NCBI RefSeq assembly: GCF_014648895.1
Contig: NZ_BMRZ01000011.1
Location: 124,001 to 188,000, forward strand
DNA length: 64,000 nt
Direction of reading: 5' to 3'
From: Streptomyces tanashiensis
GTDB lineage: Bacteria; Actinomycetota; Actinomycetes; Streptomycetales; Streptomycetaceae
Part shown: positions 36,306 through 45,144 of the stretch, in pieces
Numbering within the stretch: the stretch's first letter is position 1
How the letters are laid out: each line of letters starts with the position of its first letter
Notes under the pieces: generated by a model
The model's input: only the letters and a program-made list of their open reading frames with translations
What the model was told of the DNA's origin: nothing
Database searches by the model: none
Program-made: the position numbers and the translations under genes

Positions 36306-37567
36306 GGACCGACGAAGAGGCCCGCGTGCTCGTCGACGCCGAGGCCGGGGTCCGGCCGTCGGCCTCAGGGGCGGCGGCCCGCCGCGCCCTGCTCGCGCAC
36401 CCGGCGGTGCTCCTGGCCGGGATCGTGCTGGCCTCGCTCAACATGCGGGTCGCGCTGGCGAGCGTGGCGCCGCTGGTCGGCGAGATATCCGCCGCCTTCG
36501 GGCTCTCGGCGACCGCGAGCTCGCTCGTGACCTCGGTGCCGGTGCTGTTCCTCGGCCTGGGCGCGCTGGTGGCGCCGTGGCTGGGCCGCCGGTTCGGCGC
36601 CGAGCGGGTGCTGTTCGCGGCGCTCCTGCTGCTCGGCGTCGGCATCCTCGCGCGCGTACTGCCGTCCGTGTACGCGCTGTACGGCGGCGGGATCCTCGTC
36701 GGCACGGCGATCGCCCTGCTCAACGTCCTGATGCCGGGCCTGATCAAGCGTGACTTCCCGGACCGGGCCGCGTCGATGACCTCGGTCTACACGGGCGCGA
36801 TGATCGCCGGCGCGACGGTCGCCGCGGCGGCTGCGGTCCCGCTGGAGAAGGCCCTGGGCGGCGGCTGGGAGGCCTCGCTGGGCTTCTGGTCGCTGCTCGC
36901 CGCGGTCGCGGCCCTCGCCTGGCTCCCGCAGGTCCTGATCGCCCGCGGCCGGACGGGACACGAGGTACGGGCCGTGCCGGCCGGCGGCGCCCGCCCGGTG
37001 AGCGTCTGGCGCTCGGCGCTGGCCTGGCAGGTCACCCTCTTCATGGGCCTGCAGTCCCTGTGGTCGTACGTGCTGATCGCCTGGATGCCGACGATCTTCA
37101 CCGATCACGGGATGAGCCGCTCCACCGCCGGTGTGATCTTCGCCTTCAACAACCTGATCCAGGTCGCCGGCGCCTTCGCCGTACCCCTGCTCGCCGGCCG
37201 GATGCGCAGCCAGCGTCCGCTGATCGTGCTGGTCACGACACTCGTCGCGGCCGGTTACGCCGGACTGATGGTGGCGCCCGTGGAGGGTGCCTGGCTCTGG
37301 TCGGCGGTCCTCGGCGTCGGTCAGGGCGGTGCCGTCGGCCTCGCCCTGACCCTGATCGTGCTGCGCTCCGGGGACGCGGTGACCGCGTCCCGGCTGTCCG
37401 GGATGGCCCAGACGGTCGGCTATCTGATGGCCGCCGCCGGGCCGCTGGCGGCCGGTGCCCTCCACCAGGCCACCGGCTCCTGGACCCTGCCGATCTGCGT
37501 GGTCCTCGGCGTCTGCGCGGCCGCCCTCGCCACCGGCCTGCTCGCGGCCCGGAACCGCACGGTCTGA
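36302..37567 (+). CDS. MFS transporter, CynX/NimT-like
   Basis: A 421-residue, 12-span major facilitator protein. The pattern VLLAGIVLASLNMRVALASVAPLVGEI and MPGLIKRDFPDRAASMTSVYTGAM is that of the CynX/NimT (cyanate, 2-nitroimidazole) group. GTG start overlaps the upstream regulator stop (GTGA). It ends 1 bp from the stop of a convergent ABC permease gene, with no room for a separate terminator. Substrate unknown. Confidence 0.9.
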   Translation: MRTDEEARVLVDAEAGVRPSASGAAARRALLAHPAVLLAGIVLASLNMRVALASVAPLVGEISAAFGLSATASSLVTSVPVLFLGLGALVAPWLGRRFGAERVLFAALLLLGVGILARVLPSVYALYGGGILVGTAIALLNVLMPGLIKRDFPDRAASMTSVYTGAMIAGATVAAAAAVPLEKALGGGWEASLGFWSLLAAVAALAWLPQVLIARGRTGHEVRAVPAGGARPVSVWRSALAWQVTLFMGLQSLWSYVLIAWMPTIFTDHGMSRSTAGVIFAFNNLIQVAGAFAVPLLAGRMRSQRPLIVLVTTLVAAGYAGLMVAPVEGAWLWSAVLGVGQGGAVGLALTLIVLRSGDAVTASRLSGMAQTVGYLMAAAGPLAAGALHQATGSWTLPICVVLGVCAAALATGLLAARNRTV

Positions 37568-37568
37568 C

Positions 37569-38288
37569 CTACTCCTCGCCGGCCAGGGTCAGCTTGCGCA
37601 GCTTCTGGCCGGCGAACCAGGTCGCCGCGACCGTGACCGCCACCAGCAGCGTCACCGCGGTGGTCAGTCCGACCTCGGAGGTGACCAGGCCGTCGCCGGT
37701 GACCTTCTGCGCGAGGGCGAGCGCCCACTGCTGGACGCTGAGGGTCCGGGCGCCCGCGATCAGGGAGCCGAAGAGGGCCTCCCACACCAGGGCGTAGACC
37801 AGGCCGATCACCACGGCGTGCCGGCTGACCGTGCCGAGCAGCAGGAACATGGCGCTGTAGGCGATGGAGGCGACGAGCGCCGCCACCGTGTACGCCACGG
37901 CCACCTGCTGGCCGTTGCCGTTGAGGATGAAGCCGGCGATCAGCGTCGGTACGGCGGAGAAGACCATGGTCACCGCGATCGCCACGATGAGCTTCGTGAA
38001 GATGATCGTGGGCCGCTTCACCGGCTTGGACAGCAGATAGACGATCGAGCCGTCGTCGATCTCGGGTCCGATCGCGCCCGTACCGGCGATCACGCCGATC
38101 AGCGGCACCATCGTGGCCAGCGCGAATCCGCCGAGGACATCGGCCGCGACCTGGTCGTCAGCGCCGTTGAACGCGCGGACGGCCGCCGCGATGAGCAGCA
38201 GCATGCCGGGCAGCAGGAAGAGGATCAGCGCCCTGCGGCGGCCGAGGAGGGCCCGGTAGGTGAGCCGGGCGACTGTGGGGTTGTACAT
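37569..38288 (-). CDS. ABC-2 type transporter permease
   Basis: A 239-residue, six-span permease (ALILFLLPGMLLLIAAAV, GGFALATMVPLIGVIAGTGAIG, IIFTKLIVAIAVTMVFSAVP, etc.) with the ABC-2 signature EIDDGSIVYLLSKPVKR. It is the last gene of a four-gene ABC operon and probably pairs with the ATPase just upstream (38303-39214), 14 bp away. Confidence 0.88.
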   Translation of the reverse strand: MYNPTVARLTYRALLGRRRALILFLLPGMLLLIAAAVRAFNGADDQVAADVLGGFALATMVPLIGVIAGTGAIGPEIDDGSIVYLLSKPVKRPTIIFTKLIVAIAVTMVFSAVPTLIAGFILNGNGQQVAVAYTVAALVASIAYSAMFLLLGTVSRHAVVIGLVYALVWEALFGSLIAGARTLSVQQWALALAQKVTGDGLVTSEVGLTTAVTLLVAVTVAATWFAGQKLRKLTLAGEE

Positions 38289-38302
38289 CGGTCAGGCTCC
38301 TT

Positions 38303-39214
38303 TCAGGCCGCGACGAGGTACGAGAAGACCGATTCGAGGGACTCGTCGGAGGGCGAGACCGTGAGGAGGCGGATCCCGCGCTCCTTCGCCACCTGCGGCA
38401 GCAGCTCCGTGAACCGTCCGAAGTCCACCGCCTGCACGCGCAGTCCGCCCTCGGCGTGGTCGACCTCGATGCCGGCCGTGGACGGGTCGGCGATCAGCGC
38501 GGCGGCGAGGGCCCGGTCGTCGCTGGAGCGGACGAGGTAGCGGTGCGGCCGGTCCGTCATCAGCCGGCGGATCTTGCGGAAGTCGCCGGAGGCCGCGTGC
38601 CGCCCGGCCACGATCACCTCGATGTGCGAGGCGAGCTGCTCGACCTCCTCCAGGATGTGCGAGGAGAACAGGACCGTGCGCCCGTCCGCGCCCATCCGCC
38701 GCAGCAGGTCCATCAGCTGCATGCGCTGGCGCGGGTCCATGCCGTTGAACGGCTCGTCGAGCAGGAGCACGGACGGCTCGTGGACGAGGGCCGAGGCCAT
38801 CTTCACGCGCTGCCGCATGCCCTTGCTGTACGTGGAGATCTTGCGGTCCTGGGCGTACTCCATCTCGACCGTGGCCAGGGCCCGCTGGGCCTCCTTGGCA
38901 CCCAGACCCTGCAGCTCGGCGTTGGCCAGGACGAACTCGCGGCCCGAGAGGAAGTCGTACATCGCCTCCCGCTCGGGGACGACACCGATCTCGCGGTAGA
39001 CCGACTCGTTCCCCCAGATCTTCTGACCGTCGAGGGTGACGCTGCCGGTGGAGGGGTCGAGGAAGCCGCCCATCATGTTGATCAGGGTGGACTTCCCGGC
39101 GCCGTTGGGGCCGAGGAGGCCGGTGACGCCCGGGCCCACCGTCATGGTGACGTCGTTCACGGCCACGACGTTTCCGAACCAGCGGGAGACGTGGTCGATG
39201 GCGAGGATGCTCAT
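38303..39214 (-). CDS. ABC transporter ATP-binding protein
   Basis: A 303-residue ATPase. Walker A GPNGAGKST, signature YSKGMRQRVKMA, Walker B VLLLDEPFNGMDP, H-loop SSHILEE. The C-terminal ~90 residues after the ATPase core are typical of drug/lantibiotic-type exporters. Third gene of the operon. Confidence 0.92.
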   Translation of the reverse strand: MSILAIDHVSRWFGNVVAVNDVTMTVGPGVTGLLGPNGAGKSTLINMMGGFLDPSTGSVTLDGQKIWGNESVYREIGVVPEREAMYDFLSGREFVLANAELQGLGAKEAQRALATVEMEYAQDRKISTYSKGMRQRVKMASALVHEPSVLLLDEPFNGMDPRQRMQLMDLLRRMGADGRTVLFSSHILEEVEQLASHIEVIVAGRHAASGDFRKIRRLMTDRPHRYLVRSSDDRALAAALIADPSTAGIEVDHAEGGLRVQAVDFGRFTELLPQVAKERGIRLLTVSPSDESLESVFSYLVAA

Positions 39215-39263
39215 GGGCGCAGCCCATTCCTTAGAGGGGTGGTGGCGGGCGACGGGAGGGCGG

Positions 39264-40154
39264 TCACAGCCCGACCTTTCGGTAGCGGCGCATCAGGATG
39301 CCGTACGAGCCGGCGACCAGCGCGAGGACGGCCAGGAGGTAGACGACGCCGACACCGGCGCCCGGGCCCCCTCCGTCGGGGAAGCCGGTCGGCGCGCCCA
39401 GGAAGGCGGTCTGCACGCCGTCGATGAGGGTCATCGGCGAGAACAGGCCGAGCCACTGGATGGCTCCCTGGTTGTCCGTGGCGTAGGCGATGCCCATGAG
39501 GGTGGAGACGGCCCCGTACGAGATCGTCAGGACGGCGATCACGGCGGCGACGCCGAAGCCCCGGCGCGGGGTGAGGGCCGCCATGACAAGACCGATGCCG
39601 CCGAAGAGCAGCGAGAGCAGCGCCACGGAGACGAGCCCCTGGCCGAACATCTTGGTCTGCTCGGCGAAGTCCATCTTGGCGAGGAGCGAGCCGATCCAGA
39701 GGATCAGCAGGGGGGAGGCGGTGAGGACGAAGAGCGCCGAGGCCATCGCGCCGAACTTGGCGAGGACGTAGTCCGCACGCTCGATCGGGCGGGAGAAGTA
39801 CAGCGGCACCGTCCGGAACCGGAGGTCCCGGGAGACGGACTGGGGCGCCTGCGAGGCCAGGTAGATGCTGATGACGACCTGGAGGAAGAGCGCGTACTGC
39901 GTGTACTCGATCGACAGCTTGGACTGCTTGGTGACGACCGCGACCGCGACGATGACCAGCGCCGGGACGCACATCACCGCGAAGAGCAGCATCGGCAGGA
40001 CCTTGGACTTGGCGCTGCGGCCCAGGCCGTAGGCGCCGCGCAGCGACTGCGAGAACAGCGACCTGCGCGCGTACGCCCGGCCGAGGCGCGGGCCGTCGTA
40101 GGACCGGTAGCCGATGTTGTGGATCTGGGTCGTGTCGGGGGCCTGGGAGCTCAT
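39264..40154 (-). CDS. ABC transporter permease
   Basis: A 296-residue permease with a cytoplasmic N-terminal segment (IHNIGYRSYDGPRLGRAYARR) and about six spans. LRFRTVPLYFSRPIERADYVLAK is the ABC-2 coupling region. ATG overlaps the stop of the upstream ATPase by 4 bp, indicating they work together. The IGYRxYxGPRLG N-terminus recurs in actinobacterial permeases of this group. Confidence 0.88.
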   Translation of the reverse strand: MSSQAPDTTQIHNIGYRSYDGPRLGRAYARRSLFSQSLRGAYGLGRSAKSKVLPMLLFAVMCVPALVIVAVAVVTKQSKLSIEYTQYALFLQVVISIYLASQAPQSVSRDLRFRTVPLYFSRPIERADYVLAKFGAMASALFVLTASPLLILWIGSLLAKMDFAEQTKMFGQGLVSVALLSLLFGGIGLVMAALTPRRGFGVAAVIAVLTISYGAVSTLMGIAYATDNQGAIQWLGLFSPMTLIDGVQTAFLGAPTGFPDGGGPGAGVGVVYLLAVLALVAGSYGILMRRYRKVGL

Positions 40155-41113
40155 CGCGCCGGCACCTCCTCCTGGTCCGTCGCCTTGAAGACCTCGGCGA
40201 TGTGGTGGCGGCGCTGTTCCATGCGGACGAGACCGAGGCCGAGACCGGCGACGGTGTCCCGCACGAGGTCGTACGTCTCCTCGCCCGGCGCCTCCAGGAG
40301 CAGGATGTGGCCGGCGCCCGGCAGACCGTCCTCCACGCCCGCGTGGATCGTGACCCCGGCGGCGGCGAGGGCCGTGCGGACCGCCGCCGTGCCGTCGGGG
40401 TGGGTGTCGGAGTCGGTGACCTCGACCGCGAGGGTCGTGGTGGTCCGCGTGAAGTCGCTGGTGGAGCTGGAGCGCAGCAGCCGGCCGCCGTCGATGACGA
40501 CGACGTGGTCGCAGGTGCGCTCCAGCTCGCCCAGGAGGTGCGAGGTGACGAGCACGGAGATGCCGAAGTCGGTCCAGATCCGGCGGATCAGTCCGAGCAT
40601 CTCGTCCCGGCCGACCGGGTCGAGGCCGTTGGTCGGCTCGTCGAGGAGGACCAGCTTCGGGTCGTGGACCAGCGCCTGCGCCAGCTTCACCCGCTGCTTC
40701 ATGCCCGTCGAGTAGCCGCCGATCGGGCGGTAGCGCTCCTCGTACAGGCCGACGTGGCGGAGGGTGTCGGCGGTCCGCTCGCGGGCGGCGGTCGCGGGCA
40801 GCCCGGACATCCGCGCCATGTGGACGACGAACTCCGTGGCCGAGACGTCCGGCGGGAGGCAGTCGTGCTCGGGCATGTACCCGACGCGCTCACGGATCTC
40901 GGAGCCGTGGGTCCTGACGTCCAGGCCCAGGACCTGGGCGCTGCCCTCCGTGGCGGGGGAGAGTCCAAGCAGGATTTTGATCATCGTGGACTTGCCGGCT
41001 CCGTTGGCACCCACCAGTCCGGTCACACCGGGCCCGATGTCCAGGGAGAGCCGGTCGAGAGCGGTCACCCGGGGGAACCGCTTGCTGAGGCTTTCGGTGG
41101 CGATCACAGTCAC
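40151..41113 (-). CDS. ABC transporter ATP-binding protein
   Basis: A ~320-residue ATPase. Walker A GANGAGKST, signature YSTGMKQRVKLA, Walker B VLLDEPTNGLDP, H-loop TSHLLGE. GTG at 41113 is taken as start (another GTG 6 bp on); no strong ribosome-binding site is seen. First gene of the four-gene operon ATPase-permease-ATPase-permease. The export substrate is not evident. Confidence 0.9.
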   Translation of the reverse strand: MTVIATESLSKRFPRVTALDRLSLDIGPGVTGLVGANGAGKSTMIKILLGLSPATEGSAQVLGLDVRTHGSEIRERVGYMPEHDCLPPDVSATEFVVHMARMSGLPATAARERTADTLRHVGLYEERYRPIGGYSTGMKQRVKLAQALVHDPKLVLLDEPTNGLDPVGRDEMLGLIRRIWTDFGISVLVTSHLLGELERTCDHVVVIDGGRLLRSSSTSDFTRTTTTLAVEVTDSDTHPDGTAAVRTALAAAGVTIHAGVEDGLPGAGHILLLEAPGEETYDLVRDTVAGLGLGLVRMEQRRHHIAEVFKATDQEEVPAR

Positions 41114-41333
41114 GCTTCGACGGTAGTGGCGTGCGCCACAGCAGTCGTCAGCCCAACGGCTCGATCCTTCTCCGACTACAGGAGTACATGCCCGTAGGGG
41201 CGTCGCGACGAAAGTCTTTTCCACAGGGCTGCCGTCCGACCCCTTGACGCAGCCGCCGGGCATTGTCACATTCATCGGTGTCAAGTTACGAACGCGTAGC
41301 GCAGCCGGGCGCTCACACGGGACGGCGGGTGGC

Positions 41334-42179
41334 ATGGCCTCAGCAGTGACAGGCGAACTCTCCGCGGAGCTGCGGGGGTTCAGGGAAGTACAGCGGCTCT
41401 CCTACGAGTGCGCGGAAGCCGTCGCGGCCCAGCTCAAGCCGGGCGTGACCGAGCGCGAGGCCGCCCGGATGCAGCGGGAGTGGCTGTACGAGCGGGGTGT
41501 GCGCGACTGGTTCCACCGGCCGTTCGCCTGGTTCGGGGACCGCACGGCCTTCGTCGACTTCAAGATCCCACTGCAGTTCTTCCCCACGAACCGGCGTCTG
41601 GAGGCGGGGATGCCGTTCATCCTCGACATGGCCCCGGTCCACAAGGGGTACGCGGCGGACATCGGCTACAGCGGCTGTCTCGGGCTCAACCCCCTGCACG
41701 ACAAGCTGCTCGCCGACCTGGAGGCCCACCGCGAGCTGATCCTCCGCGAGGTGCGGGAGCGTCGCACGCTGCGCGAGATATACGAGGACGTGGACCGGCT
41801 CATGGTCCGCCAGGGCTACGCGAACCGGCACCGGGCCTATCCCTTCGGCGTCATCGCCCACAAGATCGACCGGGTGAAGGAGCGCCGCTGGGCGCCGACG
41901 CTGTTCGGCTTCGGCACCCAGTCGCTCAAGGGCCTCGCGAGCGACGCCGTGCACGGCCACCGGGACGGCTGGTCGCCGCTCTGGTCGCCGTACAAGTTCT
42001 CCGACCACCCGCCCAAGCCCGGGCTCTGGGCGGTCGAACCGCACCTCGGATTCCGGGGGACGGGCGCGAAGTTCGAGGAGATCCTGGTCGTCACCGACTC
42101 CCGGGATCCCGAGCAGAGCGCTTTCTGGCTGGACGACGATCTGCCGCACGTGCGGCGCTGGAACGAGGGAGCGGTCTGA
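41334..42179 (+). CDS. M24-family metallopeptidase
   Basis: A 281-residue pita-bread-fold protein without the N-terminal creatinase domain. All five metal ligands can be placed: FILDMAPVHKGYAADIG (two Asp), PFGVIAHKIDR (His), LWAVEPHLGF (Glu), AKFEEILVV (Glu). It is longer than methionine aminopeptidase and carries an insert (APTLFGFGTQSLKGLASD). Its stop overlaps the ATG of the EphD-like gene (TGATG), so the two are coupled. Substrate unknown; a hydrolase or lyase role is possible. Confidence 0.85.
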   Translation: MASAVTGELSAELRGFREVQRLSYECAEAVAAQLKPGVTEREAARMQREWLYERGVRDWFHRPFAWFGDRTAFVDFKIPLQFFPTNRRLEAGMPFILDMAPVHKGYAADIGYSGCLGLNPLHDKLLADLEAHRELILREVRERRTLREIYEDVDRLMVRQGYANRHRAYPFGVIAHKIDRVKERRWAPTLFGFGTQSLKGLASDAVHGHRDGWSPLWSPYKFSDHPPKPGLWAVEPHLGFRGTGAKFEEILVVTDSRDPEQSAFWLDDDLPHVRRWNEGAV

Positions 42180-43981
42180 TGGCGGGAATCTCCGGGCTCG
42201 ACTCGGCGCGGGAGCGCTGGGTCCGGACGGGCGGAATCGAGCTGTGTGTCGCCGAGCTCGGCGACACGGACCGGCCGACCGTCCTCCTCGTGCACGGGTA
42301 CCCGGACTCCAAGGAGGTGTGGTCGGAGGTCGCGACCCGGCTCGCCGAGGAGTTCCACGTGGTGCTGTACGACGTCCGGGGCCACGGCCGGTCGACGGCT
42401 CCGGCCCCGCTGCGCGGCGGCTTCACCCTGGAGAAGCTGACGGACGACTTCCTCGCGGTCGCCGACGCCGTCAGTCCGGACCGTCCGGTCCACCTCGTCG
42501 GCCACGACTGGGGTTCGGTGCAGTCCTGGGAGTTCGCCACCGTCCCGCGCACCGAGGGCCGGATCGCCTCCTTCACCTCGATGTCGGGGCCCTCGCTCGA
42601 CCACTTCGGGCACTGGATCAAGCGGCGGATGACCCGGCCCACCCCGCGCCGGGTCGGCCAGCTCCTCGGCCAGGGCGCCAAGTCCTGGTACGTGTACATG
42701 CTGCACACGCCCGTGCTGCCGGAGCTCGCCTGGCGGGGCCCGCTCGGCAAGCGCTGGCCGAAGCTCCTGGAGCGGATGGAGAAGGTCACGGCCGGGGACT
42801 ACCCGACGCCCTCCCTGCCGAGCGACGCGGCGCACGGCGCCTGGCTCTACCGGGACAACGTCCGGGCCCGGCTCGGCCGGCCGCGCCCCGACGCGTACGC
42901 GCACGCGCCCGTGCAGCTGATCACGCCGACCGGTGACGCCTTCCTCTCCGAGCGGCTCTACGACGACCTGGGCACCTGGGTGCCGGACCTGACCCGGCGC
43001 ACCCTGCCCGCCAAGCACTGGGTCCCGCGCACCCGTCCGGACCAGCTGTCCGCCTGGATAGCCGAGTTCGTCCGGGCCAACGACGACGCGGCGACGAAGG
43101 CACCGAAGCCCGTCGCGGCGACGGCGGCGAAGGGCGGTGTGAAGCCGGCGTACGCGGAGCGGTTCGGCGGCCAGCTCGTCCTGGTCACCGGGGCGGCCAG
43201 CGGCATCGGCCGGGCCACCGCCTTCGCTTTCGCGGAGGCCGGGGCCCGGGTGGTGGCCGTGGACCGGGACGCCGAGGGCGCGGCCCGCACGGCGGACATG
43301 GCACGCCTGATCGGCGCCCCGGAGGCCTGGGGCGAGACGGTCGACGTCGCCGACGAGCAGGCGATGGAGAAGCTGGCCGCGAAGGTGGCGAGCGAGTACG
43401 GCGTCGTCGACGTCCTGGTCAACAACGCGGGCATCGGGCTCACGGGTTCCTTCTTCGAGACCTCGGCCGAGGAGTGGAAGCGGGTCCTGGACGTCAACCT
43501 GTGGGGCGTCATCCACGGTTGCCGCTTCTTCGGCGCGCAGATGACGGCGCGCGGCCAGGGCGGCCACATCGTCAACACCGCCTCGGCGGCGGCCTTCCAG
43601 CCCTCCCGGGCGCTGCCCGCGTACAGCACCTCGAAGGCGGCGGTGCTGATGCTCAGCGAGTGCCTTCGGGCCGAACTGGCCGACCAGGGCATCGGGGTGT
43701 CGGCGATATGCCCCGGCATCGTCAACACCAACATCACGGCGACCGCGCGGTTCGCCGGGGTCACGGACGCGGCCGAGGAGAAGCGGCGGCAGCAGAAGGC
43801 CTCCCGGCTGTACGGGCTGCGGAACTACCCGCCGGAGAAGGTCGCGGACGCGATCCTGGGGGCGGTGCTGCACGACCGGGCCGTCGTCCCGGTGACCCCC
43901 GAGGCCAGGGGCGCCCACTTCCTGTCCCGGCTCAGCCCGGGAGCGCTGCGGGCCCTGGCCCGCTGGCAGCCGCCGGCGTAG
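42179..43981 (+). CDS. Alpha/beta hydrolase-SDR fusion (EphD-like)
   Basis: A 600-residue fusion. Residues 1-~300: alpha/beta hydrolase of epoxide-hydrolase type (oxyanion VHGYPDSKEVW, nucleophile elbow VGHDWGSVQSW with Asp as in epoxide hydrolases, late His in AKHWVPRT). Residues ~325-600: short-chain dehydrogenase (cofactor site VTGAASGIGRA, NNAG, catalytic Ser, then YSTSK). The same arrangement exists in mycobacterial EphD (Rv2214c). Likely opens lipid epoxides and oxidises or reduces the product. Coupled to the M24 gene. Confidence 0.9.
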   Translation: MAGISGLDSARERWVRTGGIELCVAELGDTDRPTVLLVHGYPDSKEVWSEVATRLAEEFHVVLYDVRGHGRSTAPAPLRGGFTLEKLTDDFLAVADAVSPDRPVHLVGHDWGSVQSWEFATVPRTEGRIASFTSMSGPSLDHFGHWIKRRMTRPTPRRVGQLLGQGAKSWYVYMLHTPVLPELAWRGPLGKRWPKLLERMEKVTAGDYPTPSLPSDAAHGAWLYRDNVRARLGRPRPDAYAHAPVQLITPTGDAFLSERLYDDLGTWVPDLTRRTLPAKHWVPRTRPDQLSAWIAEFVRANDDAATKAPKPVAATAAKGGVKPAYAERFGGQLVLVTGAASGIGRATAFAFAEAGARVVAVDRDAEGAARTADMARLIGAPEAWGETVDVADEQAMEKLAAKVASEYGVVDVLVNNAGIGLTGSFFETSAEEWKRVLDVNLWGVIHGCRFFGAQMTARGQGGHIVNTASAAAFQPSRALPAYSTSKAAVLMLSECLRAELADQGIGVSAICPGIVNTNITATARFAGVTDAAEEKRRQQKASRLYGLRNYPPEKVADAILGAVLHDRAVVPVTPEARGAHFLSRLSPGALRALARWQPPA

Positions 43982-44030
43982 GGAGGAGCACGGGCGGGAC
44001 CGGCGGTCGTACGATCCCTCCCAGGAGGGG

Positions 44031-44046
44031 CCCCGCGGCGGCGGGG
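44031..44046 (+). terminator. Small stem-loop between EphD-like and MerR genes
   Basis: CCCCGC (44031-44036) pairs with GCGGGG (44041-44046) around GGCG, 50 bp after the EphD-like stop and just before the MerR ribosome-binding site. Weak terminator or leader hairpin. Confidence 0.35.
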
Positions 44047-44061
44047 TGGAGGATGCGGTCG

Positions 44062-45015
44062 GTGGGAGCGGGTTTGTCCGAGCAGTCAGCACAGCCGGAG
44101 TACCGGATCGAGGATCTCGCCCATCACAGCGGGGCCACGGTCCGGACGATCCGCGCCTACCAGGACCGCGGTCTGCTGCCCCGCCCGGAGCGGCGGGGCA
44201 GGTCGAACGTGTACGGGGACGCGCACCTCGCGCGGCTCCACCAGATCGCCGACCTCCTCGACCGGGGCTACACCCTGGCCTCGATCAAGGAGCTCCTGGA
44301 GGCCTGGGACACCGGCCGTGGGCTCGGCGGGGTGCTGGGCCTGGTCGCCGAGGTCCACGGACCGTGGACGGACGAGGAGGCCGACCGGATCTCCCGCGCG
44401 GAGCTGGACGCCCGCTTCGGCGGCACGCCCGACGAGGAGGCCATCCGGGAGGCCGTCGAGCTCGGCGTGCTGGAGCGGTTGCCGGGCGCGGAGACCGAGG
44501 AGTACCTGGTACCCAGCCCGCAAGAGCTGGCGGTGGCGGCCGAGTTGTACGCGGCAGGGGTGCCGCTTGCGGCAATCACCGGACACCTGAGGGAACTTCG
44601 CGACCAGGTCGAGCACATAGCTTCCCGTTTCCTGGAGTTCACGACCGAGCACGTCTTCGCGCGCTATCTGGAGCACCGGCCGCCGACGGACGCGGACGCG
44701 GCCGAGGCGGCGACGATGGTGCGGCGCCTCAGGCCGCTCGCGCAGCAGACCGTGGACGCAGAACTCGCCCGCGCCATGCGTCTGCTGGCGACCCGTCACC
44801 TCCAGATCCACCTGTCGCCCGATCCCCTTCGGGTCGAGGACGATCAGGCGCGCGTGGTGGCACTGCCCGCCGGGACGATACGGGCCGTGCAGAGCCTGGT
44901 TGGTGCGGAGGGCGTCGAGGCCTTCATCGCGGCAGCCACGGAACGGGAGGTCAACAAAAGGACATTGGACACCCTTGCCGCAAATCAGCGCATAGCGAAT
45001 GAACTTACCCAATAA
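44062..45015 (+). CDS. MerR-family transcription regulator
   Basis: A ~317-residue regulator. GTG at 44062 has GGAGG at 9-nt spacing; an ATG at 44053 touches that same GGAGG and is less likely. N-terminal MerR helix-turn-helix and wing: YRIEDLAHHSGATVRTIRAYQ, RGRSNVYGDAHLARLHQIADLL, YTLASIKELLEAW. The long C-terminal region (about 230 residues) is helical, with no Cys pair for metal sensing, so a small-molecule or stress ligand is likelier. Just downstream of the EphD-like gene, which is a candidate target. Confidence 0.9.
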   Translation: MGAGLSEQSAQPEYRIEDLAHHSGATVRTIRAYQDRGLLPRPERRGRSNVYGDAHLARLHQIADLLDRGYTLASIKELLEAWDTGRGLGGVLGLVAEVHGPWTDEEADRISRAELDARFGGTPDEEAIREAVELGVLERLPGAETEEYLVPSPQELAVAAELYAAGVPLAAITGHLRELRDQVEHIASRFLEFTTEHVFARYLEHRPPTDADAAEAATMVRRLRPLAQQTVDAELARAMRLLATRHLQIHLSPDPLRVEDDQARVVALPAGTIRAVQSLVGAEGVEAFIAAATEREVNKRTLDTLAANQRIANELTQ

Positions 45016-45034
45016 CCCTGAAGAACCAGCCCTG

Positions 45035-45088
45035 TTGTCCACAGAATCGCCAACTAGCCTGTGGATAACTCACTTTGGTTGTGGATCA
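45035..45088. other. Dense DnaA-box cluster between MerR gene and kptA
   Basis: Within 54 bp: TTGTCCACA (45035-45043, the Streptomyces consensus box), TGTGGATAA (45060-45068, perfect E. coli-type box on the other strand) and TGTGGATCA (45080-45088, one mismatch). The spacing of 25 and 20 bp and intergenic position resemble known high-affinity DnaA clusters outside oriC in S. coelicolor. No dnaA/dnaN nearby, so not the origin. Confidence 0.7.
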
Positions 45089-45144
45089 AACCTGCACGCT
45101 CGAATTCGATGGTGGTGAGTTTCGCGCTCCGGCATCCTGACGGA

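Noticed and set aside
41217..41225. TTTTCCACA considered as a DnaA box
   Set aside because: Single one-mismatch copy with no second box nearby.
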